A stretch of 64,000 nt of DNA from Methylocella sp. (lineage in GTDB: Bacteria; Pseudomonadota; Alphaproteobacteria; Rhizobiales; Beijerinckiaceae). Positions 63,802 to 64,000 of the stretch are shown here, one piece after another. Every line of letters starts with the position of its first letter. The first letter of the stretch is position 1. The position numbers and the translations under genes were made by a program. The notes beneath the pieces are model-generated. The model had not been told where the DNA came from and ran no database searches. It saw nothing but the letters and a program-made list of their open reading frames with translations. The stretch covers positions 3,526,501 to 3,590,500 of the forward strand of contig JBBCGG010000001.1 in NCBI GenBank assembly GCA_037200525.1, given 5' to 3'.

Positions 63802-64000
63802 CTACGGGTTCCGGTCCCGCGCCTCTTCCCTAAAGGCTGTCACGTTTGCCAGGGCACGCGCCGCCGTCCACGCGGCTGGAAAGCCCGCATAGGGAGCCGT
63901 CTGCACGATGGCCTCCTCGATCTCGGCCCGGGTCAGGCCGTTCGTCAGGCCGACGCGAAGATGGTTCTGTAACTCCGCGGTCTGGCGCAGGGCGATCAGC
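63802..64000 (-). CDS. Carboxymuconolactone decarboxylase family protein, partial
   Basis: The C-terminal 65 residues are in the window; the start lies beyond 64000. Readable ALIALRQTAELQNHLRVGLT, NGLTRAEIEEAIVQTAPYAG, FPAAWTAARALANV. This is the CMD fold of PcaC/AhpD-like proteins (decarboxylase or alkylhydroperoxidase-type). The Glu and His of the PcaC type are present (TRAEIEEA, QNHLRVG). Stop TAG at 63802. Confidence 0.82.
   Translation of the reverse strand, partial: LIALRQTAELQNHLRVGLTNGLTRAEIEEAIVQTAPYAGFPAAWTAARALANVTAFREEARDRNP

Overview
The window is chromosomal DNA of a high-GC alphaproteobacterium, most likely of the order Hyphomicrobiales (inference). The evidence is a cmk-aroA-TIGR02300-tRNA-Ala block, GlpD, a truncated yejAB-type transporter, a y4iL-like catalase homologue and a prophage of the rhizobial type. 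Genus cannot be fixed from this sequence; a Beijerinckiaceae or Methylocystaceae-like host would fit.

Layout. (1) 1-1502: 3' part of a phosphoketolase gene, frameshifted and cut by an IS3-family (IS407-like) element at 1503-2772. (2) 2773-31191: remnant of a temperate prophage. A leftward early operon (9599 to 2773: Cro-like protein, small membrane proteins, GapR homologue, DUF1064 nuclease, adenine methyltransferase-like protein, DnaB helicase) and a rightward operon (17132 to 31119: pentapeptide protein, ERF annealase, YqaJ exonuclease, HNH nucleases, DUF5131, J-domain protein, ASCH protein, excisionase, integrase) surround a CI-like repressor. Most genes overlap by 4 bases (ATGA or GTGA), which lets interrupted genes be reconstructed exactly. 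No capsid, tail, packaging or lysis genes are present. The right end is a 47-nt copy of the 3' part of tRNA-Pro(CGG). The left attachment end is missing and appears to have been lost at the IS407 scar. (3) 31750-41581: ordinary chromosome: glycosyltransferase, methyltransferase, HAD phosphatase, glpD, a TonB/TolA-like repeat protein, cmk, aroA, TIGR02300 protein and tRNA-Ala(GGC). (4) 41582-64000: a decayed, insertion-sequence-rich island with a few intact genes (catalase-like protein, aldo/keto reductase, AraC regulator, DUF3291 protein, FAD monooxygenase with alpha/beta hydrolase, YejA) among gene fragments.

Insertion sequences are layered. IS66 sits in an IS5-family element that sits in a HEPN-like prophage gene. 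Another IS5-family element is split by an 8-kb unit bracketed by two identical defective IS copies. Several IS5-type elements use CTAG/TA targets, and removing them restores reading frames.

The most unusual signal is a pair of 52- and 54-nt hairpin insertions (50804-50855 and 53610-53663). They lie in two unrelated transposase genes (IS21 istA and IS481), at the same point: the Gly-Gln codons just before the third catalytic acidic residue of the DDE domain. The two copies share a GCGAAGC apex and boundaries but differ by compensatory changes in both stems, which points to a structured mobile palindrome not explained by any annotation here.
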